A stretch of 64,000 nt of DNA from Qipengyuania marincola (GCF_029688625.1 NZ_JARULC010000001.1:496001-560000); one strand, 5' to 3'; shown: positions 45,700-55,334, numbered from the stretch's first letter. Notes: a model not told the origin generated them from the letters alone. Translations and numbers: made by a program.

Positions 45700-46698
45700 G
45701 TGGCCGCCACTATCTCCGCAACTTTGCTCGACTGGTACGATCGCCATGCACGCGATTTGCCGTGGCGTGCGCCGCCAGGAACGCGAGCGCCCGAGCCGTA
45801 TCGCGTCTGGCTGTCGGAGGTCATGTTGCAGCAGACCACCGTCGCTGCGGTAAAGCCCTATTTCGCCGCTTTCACAGCGCGCTGGCCAACGGTCGAGGCG
45901 CTGGCTGCTGCGCCGGAAGAAGACGTCATGGCGGCATGGGCGGGGCTGGGCTATTATTCGCGCGCCCGCAATCTGGTCAAATGTGCGCGCGTGGTGGCAG
46001 AGATGGGCGGCTTCCCGCAGTCCGAGAAAGCGTTGCGCCAGCTTCCCGGGCTCGGCGATTACACCGCCGCCGCAGTCGCCGCGATCGCCTTTGGCCGACG
46101 CGCTGTCGTCGTCGACGCGAATGTCGAGCGGGTGGTCGCACGGCTGTTTGCGATCGAGGAGCCGCTGCCCGCCGCGCGCAAGGCGATCCGGGCGAAAACC
46201 GATGCGATCACGCCCGACGAGCGCGCAGGCGATTTCGCGCAGGCGATGATGGACCTGGGATCGTCGATCTGCACGGCGCGCGATCCGAAATGCCTGCTCT
46301 GCCCGCTGGCCGAACAGTGTGCAGGTCGAAAGACGGACGACCCCGCCCGGCTGCCGGTCAAGGCGCCGAAAAAAGCCAAGCCGCTGCGCCAGGGCCGGGC
46401 ATGGTGGATCGAGCAAGAGGGATCGGTGTGGCTGGTGCGGCGCGAGGGCACCGGAATGCTGAGCGGGATGCGCGCCTTACCCGATGATGGCTGGAGCGCG
46501 CGCGGCAACGGGCAGGGCGGGCCCGATGGCGAGCCGCTTGGCCTGGTGCGCCATGGCTTCACGCATTTCGACCTGGAACTCTCAGTCCTGCGCCATGATG
46601 CGCCCTTGGGCGAGGGGGAGTGGTGGGCTCTCGATCAGTTGGACGAGGCCGGCCTGCCGACACTGTTCGCCAAGGCTGCGCGGCTAGCGCTCGCCTAG
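45700..46698 (+). CDS. mutY: Adenine DNA glycosylase MutY
   Basis: Removes adenine opposite 8-oxoguanine. In the 332-residue enzyme the helix-hairpin-helix is LPGLGDYTAAAVAAIAFG, the catalytic region starts with SEVMLQQTTVAAVKPYF, and the iron-sulfur cysteines are in CTARDPKCLLCPLAEQC (C-x6-C-x2-C-x5-C). The C-terminal MutT-like domain is short but present. The start is GTG at 45700 (VAATISATLLDWYDRH); no in-frame ATG is suitable. Its stop overlaps the next gene in CTAG. Confidence 0.97.
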   Translation: MAATISATLLDWYDRHARDLPWRAPPGTRAPEPYRVWLSEVMLQQTTVAAVKPYFAAFTARWPTVEALAAAPEEDVMAAWAGLGYYSRARNLVKCARVVAEMGGFPQSEKALRQLPGLGDYTAAAVAAIAFGRRAVVVDANVERVVARLFAIEEPLPAARKAIRAKTDAITPDERAGDFAQAMMDLGSSICTARDPKCLLCPLAEQCAGRKTDDPARLPVKAPKKAKPLRQGRAWWIEQEGSVWLVRREGTGMLSGMRALPDDGWSARGNGQGGPDGEPLGLVRHGFTHFDLELSVLRHDAPLGEGEWWALDQLDEAGLPTLFAKAARLALA

Positions 46699-46916
46699 AA
46701 GATCCCGCCACCCAGGGTCAGCCGGATCGCAGCGATCAGCAGCACGATCAGGTTGAAGTTCCGTCCCGAGTTGCTGGACGAAAGCTGGCCCACGATGATG
46801 CCGATCACGATCAGCGGCAGCGCAAGCCAGTTCAATGCGCCAAGAAACGGAATGGTCGCCGGAATGACGATGACGAGCGAGATGATTCCGAACAGGAAAG
46901 AGAGAAGGTTGAGCAT
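46695..46916 (-). CDS. Small membrane protein
   Basis: A 73-residue protein with two hydrophobic helices (LLSFLFGIISLVIVIPATIPFLG and LALPLIVIGIIVGQL) and a third near the end (FNLIVLLIAAIRLTLGG). No recognised family; similar small proteins are common in sphingomonads. ATG at 46916 is favoured because translation starts cleanly with MLNLLSFLFG; an earlier start at 46967 is not supported by a good ribosome site. Function unknown. Confidence 0.7.
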   Translation of the reverse strand: MLNLLSFLFGIISLVIVIPATIPFLGALNWLALPLIVIGIIVGQLSSSNSGRNFNLIVLLIAAIRLTLGGGIF

Positions 46917-47025
46917 GTGTCTTATATGGTTAGCACAGTGGGGAAAGGCAAGCGTTTCAATTCGCAATTGACCGTTCAGCTATGCTCCCGCACATAGCGC
47001 TGCGACCCCACCGGAGAGGAAATTC

Positions 47026-48342
47026 ATGGCCTATCGCGAATTCGACACCCCGCAGATTTCCCGCCGCTCGCTGCTCCGCGGCGGTGCCTTGTTTACTGCA
47101 AGTGCTGCCTTGGCGAGCCTGCCCATGGGCCGCCAGGCCTTCGCGCGGACCGGTGCTGTCGAATGGACCAATGTGAACGCGATGGTCGAAAAATACGTCG
47201 GCTCCCGCAAGGTCGCCAACATGGTCGCGACGCTCGGCTGGGGCCAGCAGGACCCGATGACTATCGCGCGCGGCACGCTGGCGCTGGGCGGGGAGGCGCG
47301 GGTGACGCCCGACAGCCTCTATCGCATCTATTCGATGACCAAGCCGGTCACCGGCATGGCGGCGATGATGCTGGTCGACAATGGCCGGCTGGGCCTCGAC
47401 CAGCCGATTGCCGAATTGCTGCCTGCCTATGCGAACATGCAGGTGCAGAAGACCTATGACGGGCTGCTGACGGAAACCGTCCCGGCAGAGCGCCCGATTA
47501 CCGTGCGCCACCTGCTCACCCACACCGCGGGCCTCGGCTATGGCATCGTGCAGAAGGGGCCGATCAAGACCGCCTACGAGCGGCAGGGGCTTGTCCCCGG
47601 CCAGGTCAGCCGCATGCCGATCCCGGGCATCGGGCGCGCCAAGGCCGTCGATGGCCTCGCCGAATTCGCGGACCGGCTGGCCGAATTGCCGCTGGTCCTG
47701 CAGCCGGGCACCAAGTGGAGCTATTCGGTCGGGCTCGACCTACTGGGCCGCGTGATCGAGGTGGCGAGCGGCATGGCCTTCGACGAGTATCTGCGCACAC
47801 AGATTTTCGAGCCGGCCGGCATGTTCAGCACCTATTTCACCGTGCCGGAAAGCGAGGTCGATCGCTTCACTACAAATTATGCGATCCTCAACGGCACGCC
47901 GCTGCCGATCGATCCGGCCCGGGCGTCGATCTATCTCGACCGCCCGCCGTTCCCCTTCGGCGGGGCCGGCCTTGTATCGTCCAGCCGAGACTATGACCGC
48001 TTCCTGCGCATGCTGCTGGGCTATGGCGCGATCGACGGCAAGCGCGTGATGAGCGAGACGGCGGTGAAGCTGGGCACCTCCAACCTGCTTCCAGAAACCG
48101 CGACGACCGAAAACACATGGGTTGAGGGACAGGGCTTCGGTGCAGGCGGGCGCGTGTCGGACGGCAGCTATGGCTGGGGCGGGGCGGCCGGAACCGTCGG
48201 CTTCGTCAACTATGCCGCGGGCCTGCGCGGCACGCTGATGACCCAGTACATGCCATCCGAAGCCTATCCTATCCACACCGAGTTCCCGAATGCCGTTATG
48301 GCCGACCTTGCCGCGATGGAGGCGAGCAGGCAGGCCGCATGA
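47026..48342 (+). CDS. Serine hydrolase of the class C beta-lactamase family
   Basis: A 438-residue exported protein. A twin-arginine leader (RRSLLRGGALFTASAALASLP) is followed by the beta-lactamase fold: nucleophile motif SMTK (IYSMTKPVTGMAAMM), the second motif as YSVG (KWSYSVGLDLLG), and the third as a Gly-rich WGGAAGT. The YSV replacing YxN argues for an esterase or peptidase rather than a true beta-lactamase. GGAGAGG precedes the ATG. Its stop overlaps the nudC start (ATGA). Confidence 0.9.
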   Translation: MAYREFDTPQISRRSLLRGGALFTASAALASLPMGRQAFARTGAVEWTNVNAMVEKYVGSRKVANMVATLGWGQQDPMTIARGTLALGGEARVTPDSLYRIYSMTKPVTGMAAMMLVDNGRLGLDQPIAELLPAYANMQVQKTYDGLLTETVPAERPITVRHLLTHTAGLGYGIVQKGPIKTAYERQGLVPGQVSRMPIPGIGRAKAVDGLAEFADRLAELPLVLQPGTKWSYSVGLDLLGRVIEVASGMAFDEYLRTQIFEPAGMFSTYFTVPESEVDRFTTNYAILNGTPLPIDPARASIYLDRPPFPFGGAGLVSSSRDYDRFLRMLLGYGAIDGKRVMSETAVKLGTSNLLPETATTENTWVEGQGFGAGGRVSDGSYGWGGAAGTVGFVNYAAGLRGTLMTQYMPSEAYPIHTEFPNAVMADLAAMEASRQAA

Positions 48343-49208
48343 GCACGCTACCGCTGGCTTTCACCGGCTCGCGCCTCGACCGTGCGGACCATGTGCGTGC
48401 CGATCCGGAGCGGCTTGCAGGCTATATGAACTGGAAGGCGCGGCTGCTCGCGCTGGACGGGCTGATGCCCGCGCTCGACGACGAGGGTCGGCTGGCCTGG
48501 GGTACGCTGGCGGATGTCCCGGAAGATGCGGAGCTGTGCTTCCTGGGGCTCGATGACGGGAAAGCCTGTTTCGCCGCAGTTCCGCCGCGCGGCGATGCCT
48601 CTCCGCGCATGGCAAATCCGCAGCTTTGGTCGTTGATGGCGACGCTCGCGCCGGACGACCTCGCGCTTTATGGCGGTGCGCGCAGCCTGACCGACTGGCA
48701 TGCGCGGCACCGGTTCTGCGCCGAATGCGGCGGCGACACGAAAATCGCCAAAGGCGGCTGGCAGCGCGAATGCACGAATTGCGGCGCCAATCATTTCCCG
48801 CGCACCGATCCCGTCACCATCATGCTGGTCGAATTTGAGGGCAAGCTGATGCTCGGTCGCGGGCTCGGCTGGCCCGAAGGCAGCTTTTCCGCGCTGGCGG
48901 GCTTCGTCGAGCCGGGCGAGAGCATCGAGGAAGCGGTCGCCCGCGAAGTGCTGGAGGAGGCAGGCATCGCAGTGCGCGACGTCAGCTATATCGCCAGCCA
49001 GCCCTGGCCATTCCCGAGCCAGCTGATGATCGGCTGCCACAGCCACGCCGACAGCGACGATATGACCATCGACGAGACCGAGATGGCGGAGATCAATTTC
49101 TATACGCGCGAAGAGGTAGAGGCTGCACTGAAAGGCAACGGCCCGTTCCGCTGTCCGCCACGCCATGCTATCGCCCATCACCTGATGGAATGGTGGGTGA
49201 ACCAATGA
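48339..49208 (+). CDS. nudC: NAD+ diphosphatase NudC
   Basis: Hydrolyses NADH to NMNH and AMP, and removes NAD caps from RNA. In the 289-residue protein a zinc ribbon with Cys127, Cys130, Cys145 and Cys148 is followed by the Nudix box GFVEPGESIEEAVAREVLEEAG and the NudC-specific SQPWPFPSQLMIG. Overlaps the serine hydrolase upstream and the FrnE-like gene downstream by ATGA. Confidence 0.97.
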   Translation: MSTLPLAFTGSRLDRADHVRADPERLAGYMNWKARLLALDGLMPALDDEGRLAWGTLADVPEDAELCFLGLDDGKACFAAVPPRGDASPRMANPQLWSLMATLAPDDLALYGGARSLTDWHARHRFCAECGGDTKIAKGGWQRECTNCGANHFPRTDPVTIMLVEFEGKLMLGRGLGWPEGSFSALAGFVEPGESIEEAVAREVLEEAGIAVRDVSYIASQPWPFPSQLMIGCHSHADSDDMTIDETEMAEINFYTREEVEAALKGNGPFRCPPRHAIAHHLMEWWVNQ

Positions 49209-49888
49209 GCGAGCCGAGAACCCTGCGGATCGATATCTGGTCGGATGTGATGTGCCCCTGGTGCCTCGTTGGCTGGGGCAATCTGCAAAAGGGCCTCGAG
49301 CAGCTGGATGGCGAAATCGCGGCGGACATCCGCTGGCACGCCTTCGAACTCAATCCCGACATGCCCGCCGAGGGCGAGGAGCGTACGGCGCACATCGCGC
49401 GCAAGTACGGGTCGACGCCGGAGCAGTCGCGCGCAGTGCAGGGACGGATGCGCGAGGCGGCCGAAACGGCCGGCGTTTCGCTGGATTATGAAGGGGTCGA
49501 GCCTGCGCCCGAGGCGATGATGTGGAACACTTTCGCTGCGCACAGGCTGCTGACCTGGGTGGGCGAGCAGCAGGGCCCCGAAAAGCAGACCGAGTTGAAA
49601 CTCGCGCTGTTCAAGGCGCATTTCAACGAACGCCGCAATATCGGCAAGGAATCCGTCCTGCTCGACATCGCCGAAAGCACCGGCATCGATCGGGATGCCG
49701 CCGAGACCGCGCTCGCCAGCGAGGAAGTGGCTCACAAGACCCGTGCCGAAGAACGCGCGGCATGGGATCTCAACATCACCGGCGTGCCCGCCATGATCGT
49801 CGAGAACAAGTTCATGATCCCCGGAGCACAGCCGCCCGAAGCCTATGCCGATGCATTGCGGCGCGTGGCTGAGAAGGTGCCCGTCTAG
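49205..49888 (+). CDS. FrnE-like DsbA family oxidoreductase
   Basis: A 227-residue thioredoxin-fold protein with CPWC at residues 17-20 (IWSDVMCPWCLVG), the large helical insertion and the GVPAMIVENKFMIPGAQ loop. There is no signal peptide, so it acts in the cytoplasm, unlike DsbA. FrnE-type enzymes include protein disulfide isomerases induced in stress. The third gene in a coupled cluster with the serine hydrolase and nudC. Stop overlaps the convergent gene in CTAG. Confidence 0.9.
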   Translation: MSEPRTLRIDIWSDVMCPWCLVGWGNLQKGLEQLDGEIAADIRWHAFELNPDMPAEGEERTAHIARKYGSTPEQSRAVQGRMREAAETAGVSLDYEGVEPAPEAMMWNTFAAHRLLTWVGEQQGPEKQTELKLALFKAHFNERRNIGKESVLLDIAESTGIDRDAAETALASEEVAHKTRAEERAAWDLNITGVPAMIVENKFMIPGAQPPEAYADALRRVAEKVPV

Positions 49889-50427
49889 CCCGCGCGATCA
49901 TAGGCGGTCTTCATCCAGCCTTTGACTTCGACGTCGAATTGCTCGCGCGTTTCCAGCCGGACGCGGTGGCTGCACATCGCGTTGTAGGTTTCGAGCCGGT
50001 CATTCACTTCTTCGCCCTTGAGCGCGAGGCCGAGATCGATGCGCGATTTCGTGGCCGGCGTGATCAGGGCGAACTGCTTGGCGCGCCGCAGACTCACGCT
50101 GGTCTTTTTCGGCGCAATTTCGACATCCGCACCAAGCGATTTCGCAAAGTCGACGATGTCGTCGTAGATCGGCTTCAGCCCCGCCTTCGGACCCGCATAC
50201 TGGTCTTCCACCAGGTCACCAGGCGCGTCGCCTTCAAGGGATTTGCTGGCAATGAGATTGGCAAAGCCGTGCGTCACGCCGTGGTCCGATTTCAGCATCG
50301 CGACGATCTTGCCATGCTTGTCGAGGCCCGACTGGGCCACGACCGCCTGCCATTCAGGCAGGGATTTTCCGGTTTTCTCCGGCAAGTTCGCGATCATGGT
50401 GGCGAGCTGGTCTTCCGGTGACGTCAT
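49885..50427 (-). CDS. DUF4287/DUF5655 domain protein
   Basis: A 180-residue cytosolic protein in two parts. Residues 1-70 (MTSPEDQLATMIANLPEKTGKSLPEWQAVV...HGFANLIASKS) match DUF4287. Residues 80-175 (YAGPKAGLKPIYDDIVDFAKSLGADVEIAPKKTSVSLRRAKQFALI...RLDLGL) match DUF5655. Neither has a known function; the fold of the second is related to a DNA-binding or transport-like domain by annotation only. An upstream CAGGAGAT supports the ATG. Confidence 0.85.
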   Translation of the reverse strand: MTSPEDQLATMIANLPEKTGKSLPEWQAVVAQSGLDKHGKIVAMLKSDHGVTHGFANLIASKSLEGDAPGDLVEDQYAGPKAGLKPIYDDIVDFAKSLGADVEIAPKKTSVSLRRAKQFALITPATKSRIDLGLALKGEEVNDRLETYNAMCSHRVRLETREQFDVEVKGWMKTAYDRAG

Positions 50428-50511
50428 GGCGATATCTCCTGTTTCGACCCTGAAGCCGGCAGGATAGCCTATGATGGGCCCGGCGCAAAAGCTGGCGCTC
50501 GCCCCGCATAC

Positions 50512-50558
50512 AAAACGACCGCGTAAATCCGCACACGGACGGGCGGATAAACGCGGTC
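50512..50558 (-). terminator. Intrinsic terminator of the 81-residue gene
   Basis: On the minus strand a 16-bp stem with one two-base mismatch (GACCGCGT...GCGGAT pairing with ATCCGC...ACGCGGTC) encloses a 10-base loop and is followed by GTTTTG. It starts about 30 bases after the stop of the small hydrophilic gene. Confidence 0.7.
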
Positions 50559-50587
50559 AAAATGTTCAATTCAAAGAACCGAGAAGA

Positions 50588-50833
50588 CTAATTGGCATTG
50601 CCCTTCTTGATGGCGTGCATCGTTTTTTCGCCCTTCCTCGCGTCCTGTTCCGGATTGTCGGAGCCGACCTCCGGTTCGCGATTGTCGGGGTCTTTCGCGC
50701 GGTGCTCGTCGGCGCGACTGCCGACCGTGCGGTTCACTCCACCGCCAGCCGAACCCTGATGGCTGGGCGTGGGCGTTTCGGTCATTTCATCGATCAGGTC
50801 ATTGTCGGGATGGCGGGATTGGCGTTCTGGCAT
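50588..50833 (-). CDS. Small hydrophilic protein of unknown function
   Basis: An 81-residue, very charged protein without hydrophobic core (PERQSRHPDNDLIDEMTETPTPSHQGSAGGG, DPDNREPEVGSDNPEQDARKGEKT), so it is probably intrinsically disordered. AAGGAGAG upstream of the ATG at 50833 supports the start. The following hairpin terminator shows that it is a transcribed gene with its own 3' end. No function can be assigned. Confidence 0.7.
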   Translation of the reverse strand: MPERQSRHPDNDLIDEMTETPTPSHQGSAGGGVNRTVGSRADEHRAKDPDNREPEVGSDNPEQDARKGEKTMHAIKKGNAN

Positions 50834-50892
50834 GATATGCTCTCCTTTACCCGACCAACGGGCAAGGGGCGGCGCGCGTTCCGCAAACTGAC

Positions 50893-51282
50893 CTATATCA
50901 GGCCAAGCCGTTCGAGTTTTCCCGCGAGTTTGCCCGGCAGTGCGTCGCCAATGTCCTCGCCCTCTTCCAGATCGCGCGGCGGTTCGCCCTTGAGATAGCG
51001 CCAGCCCTGATGGGCGCGCTTTGGGCGCGGGTAAACGCGGACCAGTTCGGGCTTGAGGTCGATCGACCAGCGTCCGGTCTTGGTCTCGCTGAACCCGAGG
51101 ATTTCGCTGCGCGCGACGATGCTGTGCTGGTGGATCCAGTAGAGCGAGCCGCCGATGCACTGTTCCCACTTGGTCGGGCGATAGCGGGTGGTCAGGTTCG
51201 GGCTGCGCCGCTGCGCGTACCAGCTTTCGATGTCGTCATAGCTCTGCGCGCCGAAAGCGATCTTGGTCAGGTTGAGCGGCAT
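50893..51282 (-). CDS. DUF1489 family protein
   Basis: A 129-residue protein that matches the alphaproteobacterial DUF1489 family: LNLTKIAFGAQSYDDIESWYAQR, RYRPTKWEQCIGGSLYWIHQHSIVAR and RPKRAHQGWRYL are the conserved blocks. Soluble, no export signal. Function unknown. It lies between the mgtE gene (48 bases) and the small hydrophilic gene (59 bases) on the same strand, so a three-gene transcript is possible. Confidence 0.88.
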   Translation of the reverse strand: MPLNLTKIAFGAQSYDDIESWYAQRRSPNLTTRYRPTKWEQCIGGSLYWIHQHSIVARSEILGFSETKTGRWSIDLKPELVRVYPRPKRAHQGWRYLKGEPPRDLEEGEDIGDALPGKLAGKLERLGLI

Positions 51283-51330
51283 GGGATGGATGTAGGGGGT
51301 GCGGCCCCCGAGTCAAACCACGGCCCCTTG

Positions 51331-52779
51331 TCAAACCACCCCGAGCGCTACCGCCAGGCCGAGGAAGGCGAAGAAGCCCATCGAATCAGTGATCATGGTC
51401 ACGAACACGCTGCTTGCAACCGCCGGGTCCTGGTCGAGCCGGTCGAACGCCACCGGGACCAGCACGCCGGCAAGGCCCGCCACGGCCACGTTCACCACCA
51501 TCGCCAGCGCGATCACCACGCCCAGCAGTGGCGTGAAGATCGCCGCTGTCGCCGCGCCGATCAGCACCGCGATGGTCACGCCGTTGAGCAGGGCGACGCG
51601 CATCTCGCGCCACAGGATACGCCGGGTATTGCTGCGGGTCAGCTGGTTGGTGGCAATGGCACGCACGGTCACCGCCATGGTCTGCGTACCCGCATTGCCG
51701 CCGATGCTGGCGACGATCGGCATGAGCACGGCGAGCGCGACCAATTGCTCGATCGCCGCGCCGAACAGTGCGATGATGAAGCTGGCCACCAGCGCCGTGC
51801 CGAGATTGGCGACCAGCCAGCGCACGCGCGCTGAATAGGCCTCGCGGATCGGCTCGTTAATGTCGCCTTCGCCCGCACCGCTCATCAGCAGGGCGTCCTC
51901 GCCCGCCTCTTCGGAGATGATGTGGACCACGTCGTCCACCGTCATCTGGCCGACCAGCCGCCCGTCATCGTCCACCACGGCGGCGCTGATGAGGTTGTAT
52001 TTCTGGAACATCAGCCCGACTTCTTCCTGGTCGAGCATGACGGGGATCAGCGTCTGGTCGCGCTTCATCACATCGGCCAGCGCGATGGCCCGCGGCGCGC
52101 GCAGCACCCAGCTGAGCGCACAGGTGCCGACGGGGTGGTGCTTCTCGTCCACCACGAAGATTTCGTAGAATTCGTCCGGCAACTCGCGCCCGTCGCGCAA
52201 ATAGTCGATCAGATCGCCGACGGTGAGGTGCTCGGGCACTGCCACGAGGTCGCGGCTCATCAGGCGGCCGGCGGTTTCCTCGGGATAGGAAAGGGCGGAC
52301 TGGATCGCGATCCGGTCTTCCAGCTCCACCGCGGCCAGGATGGCGCGCTGGTCGGCCTCGTCCAGATCCTCGATGAGCTGGACGGCGTCATCGGTCTCCA
52401 GCTGGTCGACGATCTGCGCCACCGCTTCGGGCGGCAGCGCTTCCATCATGTCCTCGCGGACGTAGTCGTTGAGCTCGGCGACCACGTCCGACGTCATCAA
52501 ATCGGTAATCGCTTCGGCCAGCTGGTGGCGTTCCTCGCGCTCGAACAGTTCGAGCAGGTCGGCGATGTCGGCGGGGTGGAGCGGTTCGACGAGGTCGTAG
52601 ACGCGCGAGGTGTCGCCTTCCTCCAGCGCGTCCTCGACGCTCTCGACATATTCCTTCTTGAGCGTGTTCTCCTCGTCCATCCGCTCGTCGTCGATGCGGT
52701 CGTCGGGGCGCGCCTCTTCCTCCGGCTCGCGCGCCAGCAGGAAACCGTTCTCGTCGAGGGGGCGGTCGCTCTCGCTCAT
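51331..52779 (-). CDS. mgtE: Magnesium transporter MgtE
   Basis: A 482-residue Mg2+ channel of the inner membrane. An acidic N-domain (about 40-160) is followed by two CBS domains (AGRLMSRDLVAVPEHLTVGDLIDYLR and DQTLIPVMLDQEEVGLMFQKYNL), which close the pore when Mg2+ is bound, and five membrane helices from about residue 310 (LGTALVASFIIALFG, VALAVLMPIVASIGGNAGTQ) including the conserved GNAGTQ. No riboswitch-like leader was recognised in the 95 bases upstream. Confidence 0.96.
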   Translation of the reverse strand: MSESDRPLDENGFLLAREPEEEARPDDRIDDERMDEENTLKKEYVESVEDALEEGDTSRVYDLVEPLHPADIADLLELFEREERHQLAEAITDLMTSDVVAELNDYVREDMMEALPPEAVAQIVDQLETDDAVQLIEDLDEADQRAILAAVELEDRIAIQSALSYPEETAGRLMSRDLVAVPEHLTVGDLIDYLRDGRELPDEFYEIFVVDEKHHPVGTCALSWVLRAPRAIALADVMKRDQTLIPVMLDQEEVGLMFQKYNLISAAVVDDDGRLVGQMTVDDVVHIISEEAGEDALLMSGAGEGDINEPIREAYSARVRWLVANLGTALVASFIIALFGAAIEQLVALAVLMPIVASIGGNAGTQTMAVTVRAIATNQLTRSNTRRILWREMRVALLNGVTIAVLIGAATAAIFTPLLGVVIALAMVVNVAVAGLAGVLVPVAFDRLDQDPAVASSVFVTMITDSMGFFAFLGLAVALGVV

Positions 52780-52873
52780 GCGCCCGCTCTAGGCAGGGGG
52801 GCACGAAAAGCAAGCCGTGACACAGGCGCTGCGTTTGCTAGGGAGGCGCCAACCGAAATACAGGAGACGAACA

Positions 52874-53335
52874 ATGGCCGACACACTGACCTTCACCCTC
52901 GACACCGGCGATGGCGACAACAAGGACGTGGTGATCAAGCTGCGCCCCGACCTCGCACCCGGCCATGTCGAGCGCATCACGACGCTGGCCAACGAAGGCT
53001 TCTACGACGGCGTGGTCTTCCACCGCGTGATCCCCGGCTTCATGGCGCAGGGCGGCGATCCGACCGGAACCGGCATGGGCGGCAGCGATAAGCCCGACCT
53101 CAAGGCCGAATTCAACAGCGAACCGCACACCCGCGGCACCTGCTCGATGGCCCGCACCCAGGTGCCCGACAGCGCCAACAGCCAGTTCTTCATCTGCTTC
53201 GACGACGCCGAATTCCTCGACGGCCAGTACACCGTCTGGGGCCAGGTCGAGAGCGGCATGGAACACGTCGACGCGCTGCCCAAGGGCGAGCCGCCGGCAA
53301 ACCCGGGCAAGATCGTGAAGGCGACTGTAGGCTAA
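52874..53335 (+). CDS. Cyclophilin-type peptidyl-prolyl cis-trans isomerase
   Basis: A 153-residue PPIase. The catalytic stretch FHRVIPGFMAQGGDPTGTG and the later SQFFICFDDAEFLDGQYTVWGQV are complete. No signal peptide, so cytoplasmic. ATG at 52874 follows CAGGAGAC; the longer frame is not supported. Followed directly by a perfect plus-strand terminator, so it is monocistronic. Divergent from mgtE. Confidence 0.95.
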   Translation: MADTLTFTLDTGDGDNKDVVIKLRPDLAPGHVERITTLANEGFYDGVVFHRVIPGFMAQGGDPTGTGMGGSDKPDLKAEFNSEPHTRGTCSMARTQVPDSANSQFFICFDDAEFLDGQYTVWGQVESGMEHVDALPKGEPPANPGKIVKATVG

Positions 53336-53357
53336 ACTTCGCTGAAATCGACGAGGG

Positions 53358-53383
53358 AAGGGCGGCCAAGTGCCGCCCTTTTC
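53358..53383 (+). terminator. Intrinsic terminator after the cyclophilin gene
   Basis: A 9-bp perfect stem (AAGGGCGGC with GCCGCCCTT), five-base loop CAAGT, then TTTTC. Located 23 bases after the stop codon. Confidence 0.9.
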
Positions 53384-53423
53384 ATTGAAAGGGCCAATCC
53401 CTTGCGGTAAGGGCGCGCAACCC

Positions 53424-54773
53424 ATGAAACCGACCAATTCCCCCAAGACCTACAGGGTCAAGAGCTTCGGCTGCCAGATGAACGTCTATGATGGCGAGCG
53501 CATGGCCGAGATGCTGGGCGAGCGGGGCATCGTGCCTGCGCCCGAGGGGGAGGAGGCCGACCTCGTCGTGCTGAACACCTGCCACATTCGCGAGAAGGCG
53601 GCGGAGAAGGTCTATTCGGACATCGGCCGCCTGACCAAGGCTGGCCGTGCGGCGGGCAAAGAGCCGCTGATCGCGGTCGCGGGCTGCGTCGCGCAGGCCG
53701 AGGGCGAGGAGATCATGAAGCGCTCTCCGGCGGTCAGCATGGTCGTCGGCCCGCAGGCCTATCACCGCTTGCCCGAAATGCTGGACAAGGCCGTAAAGGG
53801 CGAACGGGCGACCGACACCGACATGCCGGCCATCGCCAAGTTCGCAGCTCTTCCCGAACGCCGCCGCACCAATCCGGCGAGCTTCCTCACCGTGCAGGAA
53901 GGCTGCGACAAGTTCTGCACCTATTGCGTGGTGCCCTATACGCGCGGCGCGGAAATCAGCCGGCCTTATGCCGACCTCGTCACCGAAGCGAAAAAGCTGG
54001 TCGACGCGGGCGCGAAGGAAATCACGCTGCTCGGCCAGAACGTCAGCGCATGGTCGGGCGAGGACGAGAAGGGCCACACTGTCGGCCTCGCGGGCCTGAT
54101 CCGCGACCTAGCCAAGGTCGATGGCCTCGCGCGCATTCGCTACACCACCAGCCACCCCGCCGACATGGACGACGACCTGATCGCGGCGCATGGCGAGATC
54201 GACAAGCTGATGCCTTTCCTCCACCTGCCGGTGCAGGCAGGCAGCGACCGTGTCCTGAAGGCCATGAACCGTAGCCACACGGCGGAAAGCTACCTCAAGC
54301 TGCTAGACCGCTTCCGTGCTGCGCGGCCCGACCTTGCGCTGTCGGGCGATTTCATCGTCGGCTTTCCCGGCGAGACCGAGGCCGAATTCGAGGAAACCCT
54401 CGCGCTGGTGAATGAGGTCGCATACGCGCAGGCCTTCAGCTTCAAATACAGCCCGCGCCCCGGCACCCCCGCTGCCACGATGGACGGACAGGTGGCGAAG
54501 GAGGTCATGGACGATCGCCTCCAGCGCCTCCAGGCCACGCTCAACCGCGACCAGCTGGCCTTCAACGAGGCGAGCGTCGGGCGAACCTGCGAAGTCCTCG
54601 TCGAGCGCAAGGGCAAGCTGCCCGGCCAGTGGCTCGGCAAGACACCCTGGCTGCAAAGCGCGTGGTTCGACGCCAGTGTGGCAATCGGCGACCTTGTGCA
54701 GGTGGAACTGCTCGAAGCCGGGCCCAACTCGCTCGCTGCGCGGCTGCGCGAAACGGCCCTGTCAGCTGCCTGA
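53424..54773 (+). CDS. miaB: tRNA methylthiotransferase MiaB
   Basis: Adds the methylthio group to i6A37 in tRNAs reading UNN codons. In the 449-residue radical-SAM enzyme the N-terminal cluster cysteines are in [18 protein letters not shown] and AGCVAQAEG, the radical SAM cluster is [15 protein letters not shown], and a C-terminal TRAM domain follows. ATG at 53424 gives the family start. The last 12 bases overlap the convergent lipoprotein gene. Confidence 0.97.
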   Translation: MKPTNSPKTYRVKSFGCQMNVYDGERMAEMLGERGIVPAPEGEEADLVVLNTCHIREKAAEKVYSDIGRLTKAGRAAGKEPLIAVAGCVAQAEGEEIMKRSPAVSMVVGPQAYHRLPEMLDKAVKGERATDTDMPAIAKFAALPERRRTNPASFLTVQEGCDKFCTYCVVPYTRGAEISRPYADLVTEAKKLVDAGAKEITLLGQNVSAWSGEDEKGHTVGLAGLIRDLAKVDGLARIRYTTSHPADMDDDLIAAHGEIDKLMPFLHLPVQAGSDRVLKAMNRSHTAESYLKLLDRFRAARPDLALSGDFIVGFPGETEAEFEETLALVNEVAYAQAFSFKYSPRPGTPAATMDGQVAKEVMDDRLQRLQATLNRDQLAFNEASVGRTCEVLVERKGKLPGQWLGKTPWLQSAWFDASVAIGDLVQVELLEAGPNSLAARLRETALSAA

Positions 54774-55334
54774 GGGTTCGCCTTCGAGCTCGACAAACTC
54801 AGGCATCTCCGCGATCAGTTCCGTCCCCGTTTCATCGGTCATTTCCGCCGGAGCGACGGTTGGATTGGAGGGATAGCTCTCGCCATCGAATCTGAGCAGC
54901 GCAGTGCCTCCTTCCGCGCCGCCGCCTGATACGGCGACCGTGATGTCCTGACAGCCATTGGTGACGCTATCGAGGACGGTTACCGGTGTCCGCGAAACGC
55001 TGATATTGGCGACCTCGCGCCACATCGGCCCTGCCGGGGTGAGCACCAGCGTAGGGCAGCCGCCCGTGCCGCAGAAATAGGGCGCGGCGAGATAGACAAT
55101 GGCCTCCTCGGCCCCGTCGTCATCGAGATCGTGCCAGGCGAGCGCGTAGCGCATTGCACCCGCTTCGGGATAGGTTTGCAGCAGGTAGCGGCGGATATCC
55201 TCTTCCGCATCCGCCGGGGCGGGAGAGACGGTGTCGGCCTCCGCAGCGGTCATGGTCGCCTCGGCCTCGGGCGCAGCGACTTCGGTGCAGGCGGCAAGAG
55301 TCAACAGGGCCAGCGTTATGGGCAAGAGGCGCAT
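54762..55334 (-). CDS. Lipoprotein of unknown function
   Basis: A 190-residue exported protein with signal peptide [14 protein letters not shown] and lipobox LAAC (Cys16). An Ala/Glu-rich linker leads to a domain with [19 protein letters not shown], a pattern seen in FG-GAP/VCBS-like calcium-binding repeats, and a disulfide candidate CGTGGC. The role is unknown. It interrupts the usual miaB-phoH order and is encoded on the other strand. Confidence 0.75.
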   Translation of the reverse strand: MRLLPITLALLTLAACTEVAAPEAEATMTAAEADTVSPAPADAEEDIRRYLLQTYPEAGAMRYALAWHDLDDDGAEEAIVYLAAPYFCGTGGCPTLVLTPAGPMWREVANISVSRTPVTVLDSVTNGCQDITVAVSGGGAEGGTALLRFDGESYPSNPTVAPAEMTDETGTELIAEMPEFVELEGEPSGS

